DNA of 5,370 bases from an archaeon (GTDB lineage Archaea > Asgardarchaeota > Hermodarchaeia > Hermodarchaeales > Hermodarchaeaceae): the NCBI GenBank assembly GCA_016550415.1, contig JABXGU010000480.1:1-5370 (forward strand), given 5' to 3'. The notes below the pieces were generated by a model. The model was given only the letters and a program-made list of their open reading frames with translations, was not told where the DNA came from and did not search any database. Each line of letters begins with the position of its first letter. Position 1 is the first letter of the stretch. The position numbers and the translations under genes were made by a program. This document shows, in pieces, positions 4,916-5,370 of the stretch.

Positions 4916-5370
4916 TCATTCAAAATCGTCTAATCGGCGTTGTGGTTCACGTCGCTTCTCCAACTCTGGTTCTTCTGGTTTCCTAACCTGCTCCTGATCT
5001 TCATCTAATCCCTTGGAGGAAGGCGCCACATAAGCATCAAGGCCCATCTTTGACCCTGCTGGAAATTTTATCCCTAGTGGTTCCAAGACTTGTTGGAAAG
5101 CTAGCTCCAATTTTCTCAAGTAATCGGGGATATCGATTTCATCCTTTGTGGCAAATTGGGTAGGCTTCACTGTGAATGTACGCTTAGCATAGCGGAAGGG
5201 CTTCACTTTGACGAAGGTTACTTCTTTCCGTTGTTTAACAGAGATGCCCCGGTCTGAGAGTTGTTGTATGGCTTGGTATGGCTGAGCTAGACTCCGCCTC
5301 TCTCGTCCCTCCATTGCTTTCCAAGCAATTACTCTGTACTCCATATCCTTGATTGAGAAGGCGCCTTTTC
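4916..5370 (-). CDS. C-terminal part of a family B DNA polymerase-like protein (thumb domain, PIP-box-like tail); start beyond right edge
   Basis: From the window edge to the TGA at 4918-4916 the frame is open for 150 residues. It stays open upstream of the internal ATG at 5344 (KGAFSIKD precedes it), so that ATG need not be the start and the gene is probably cut by the edge. The pattern matches the palm-to-thumb end of archaeal PolB. Numbered from that ATG: RVIAWKAM (4-11) is like the '(L)VIxKxL' strand; a helix (21-31) with AQPYQAIQQLSDRGISV is like 'PHVxxAKxLxxRGxxV'; then VTFVKVK (42-48), and EIDIPDYLRKLELAFQQVLEPLGI (69-92) is like the 'DxxYYIENQVLPAxxRILxxFG' helices. A charged linker follows (110-134), ending in QRRLDDFE (135-142), a PCNA-interacting-type box. 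The polymerase and exonuclease active sites would lie outside the window. The match is by pattern memory; a diverged or inactive paralogue is possible. Confidence 0.65.
   Translation of the reverse strand, partial: KGAFSIKDMEYRVIAWKAMEGRERRSLAQPYQAIQQLSDRGISVKQRKEVTFVKVKPFRYAKRTFTVKPTQFATKDEIDIPDYLRKLELAFQQVLEPLGIKFPAGSKMGLDAYVAPSSKGLDEDQEQVRKPEEPELEKRREPQRRLDDFE

Overview
The window most likely comes from an archaeon, with an Asgard (Promethearchaeota) lineage as the best guess and other mesophilic archaea such as Bathyarchaeia possible. Three things point this way. The right edge carries what reads as the C-terminal thumb of a family B DNA polymerase ending in a PCNA-binding-type motif. The left edge carries a large, sequon-rich surface protein with Ig-like and FnIII modules and an 'IPGFP' plus membrane-segment tail, a layout common in archaeal S-layer-type proteins. 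Several upstream regions have archaeal TATA-like elements and T-tract ends. No rRNA, tRNA, CRISPR array, transposase or phage gene is visible.

Layout: (1) 1-2831, minus strand: one unbroken reading frame of 943 visible codons that runs off the left edge. It encodes an exported, membrane-anchored protein with a glycoside-hydrolase-like barrel, a carbohydrate-binding-like beta-sandwich, two Ig-like repeats and an FnIII domain. (2) 2898-3641, minus strand: a HicB-like domain fused to a DinB-fold domain, 66 bp upstream of the surface-protein gene. (3) 3642-3806: a divergent intergenic region with a perfect dyad over the likely minus-strand promoter. (4) 3807-4211, plus strand: a small four-helix membrane protein. 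(5) 4357-4506, plus strand: a 49-residue acidic helical microprotein with its own Shine-Dalgarno. (6) 4507-4915: 409 bp without a confident gene, but rich in structure: a hairpin right after the microprotein, a long-range inverted repeat followed by a T-run on the minus strand, a TATA-like box, a doubtful 71-codon open frame, and a perfect 26-bp dyad built from two GTTTAAAC palindromes one helical turn apart. (7) 4916-5370, minus strand: the C-terminal part of the polymerase-like protein, whose start lies beyond the right edge.

The genes do not form one obvious pathway. The two left-hand minus-strand genes may be read in series, although a T7 tract lies between them. The polymerase-like gene and the two small plus-strand genes converge on the structured 4507-4915 region. 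The parts most worth a second look are that region, the barrel that appears to lack the usual strand-7 catalytic glutamate, and the HicB-DinB fusion.
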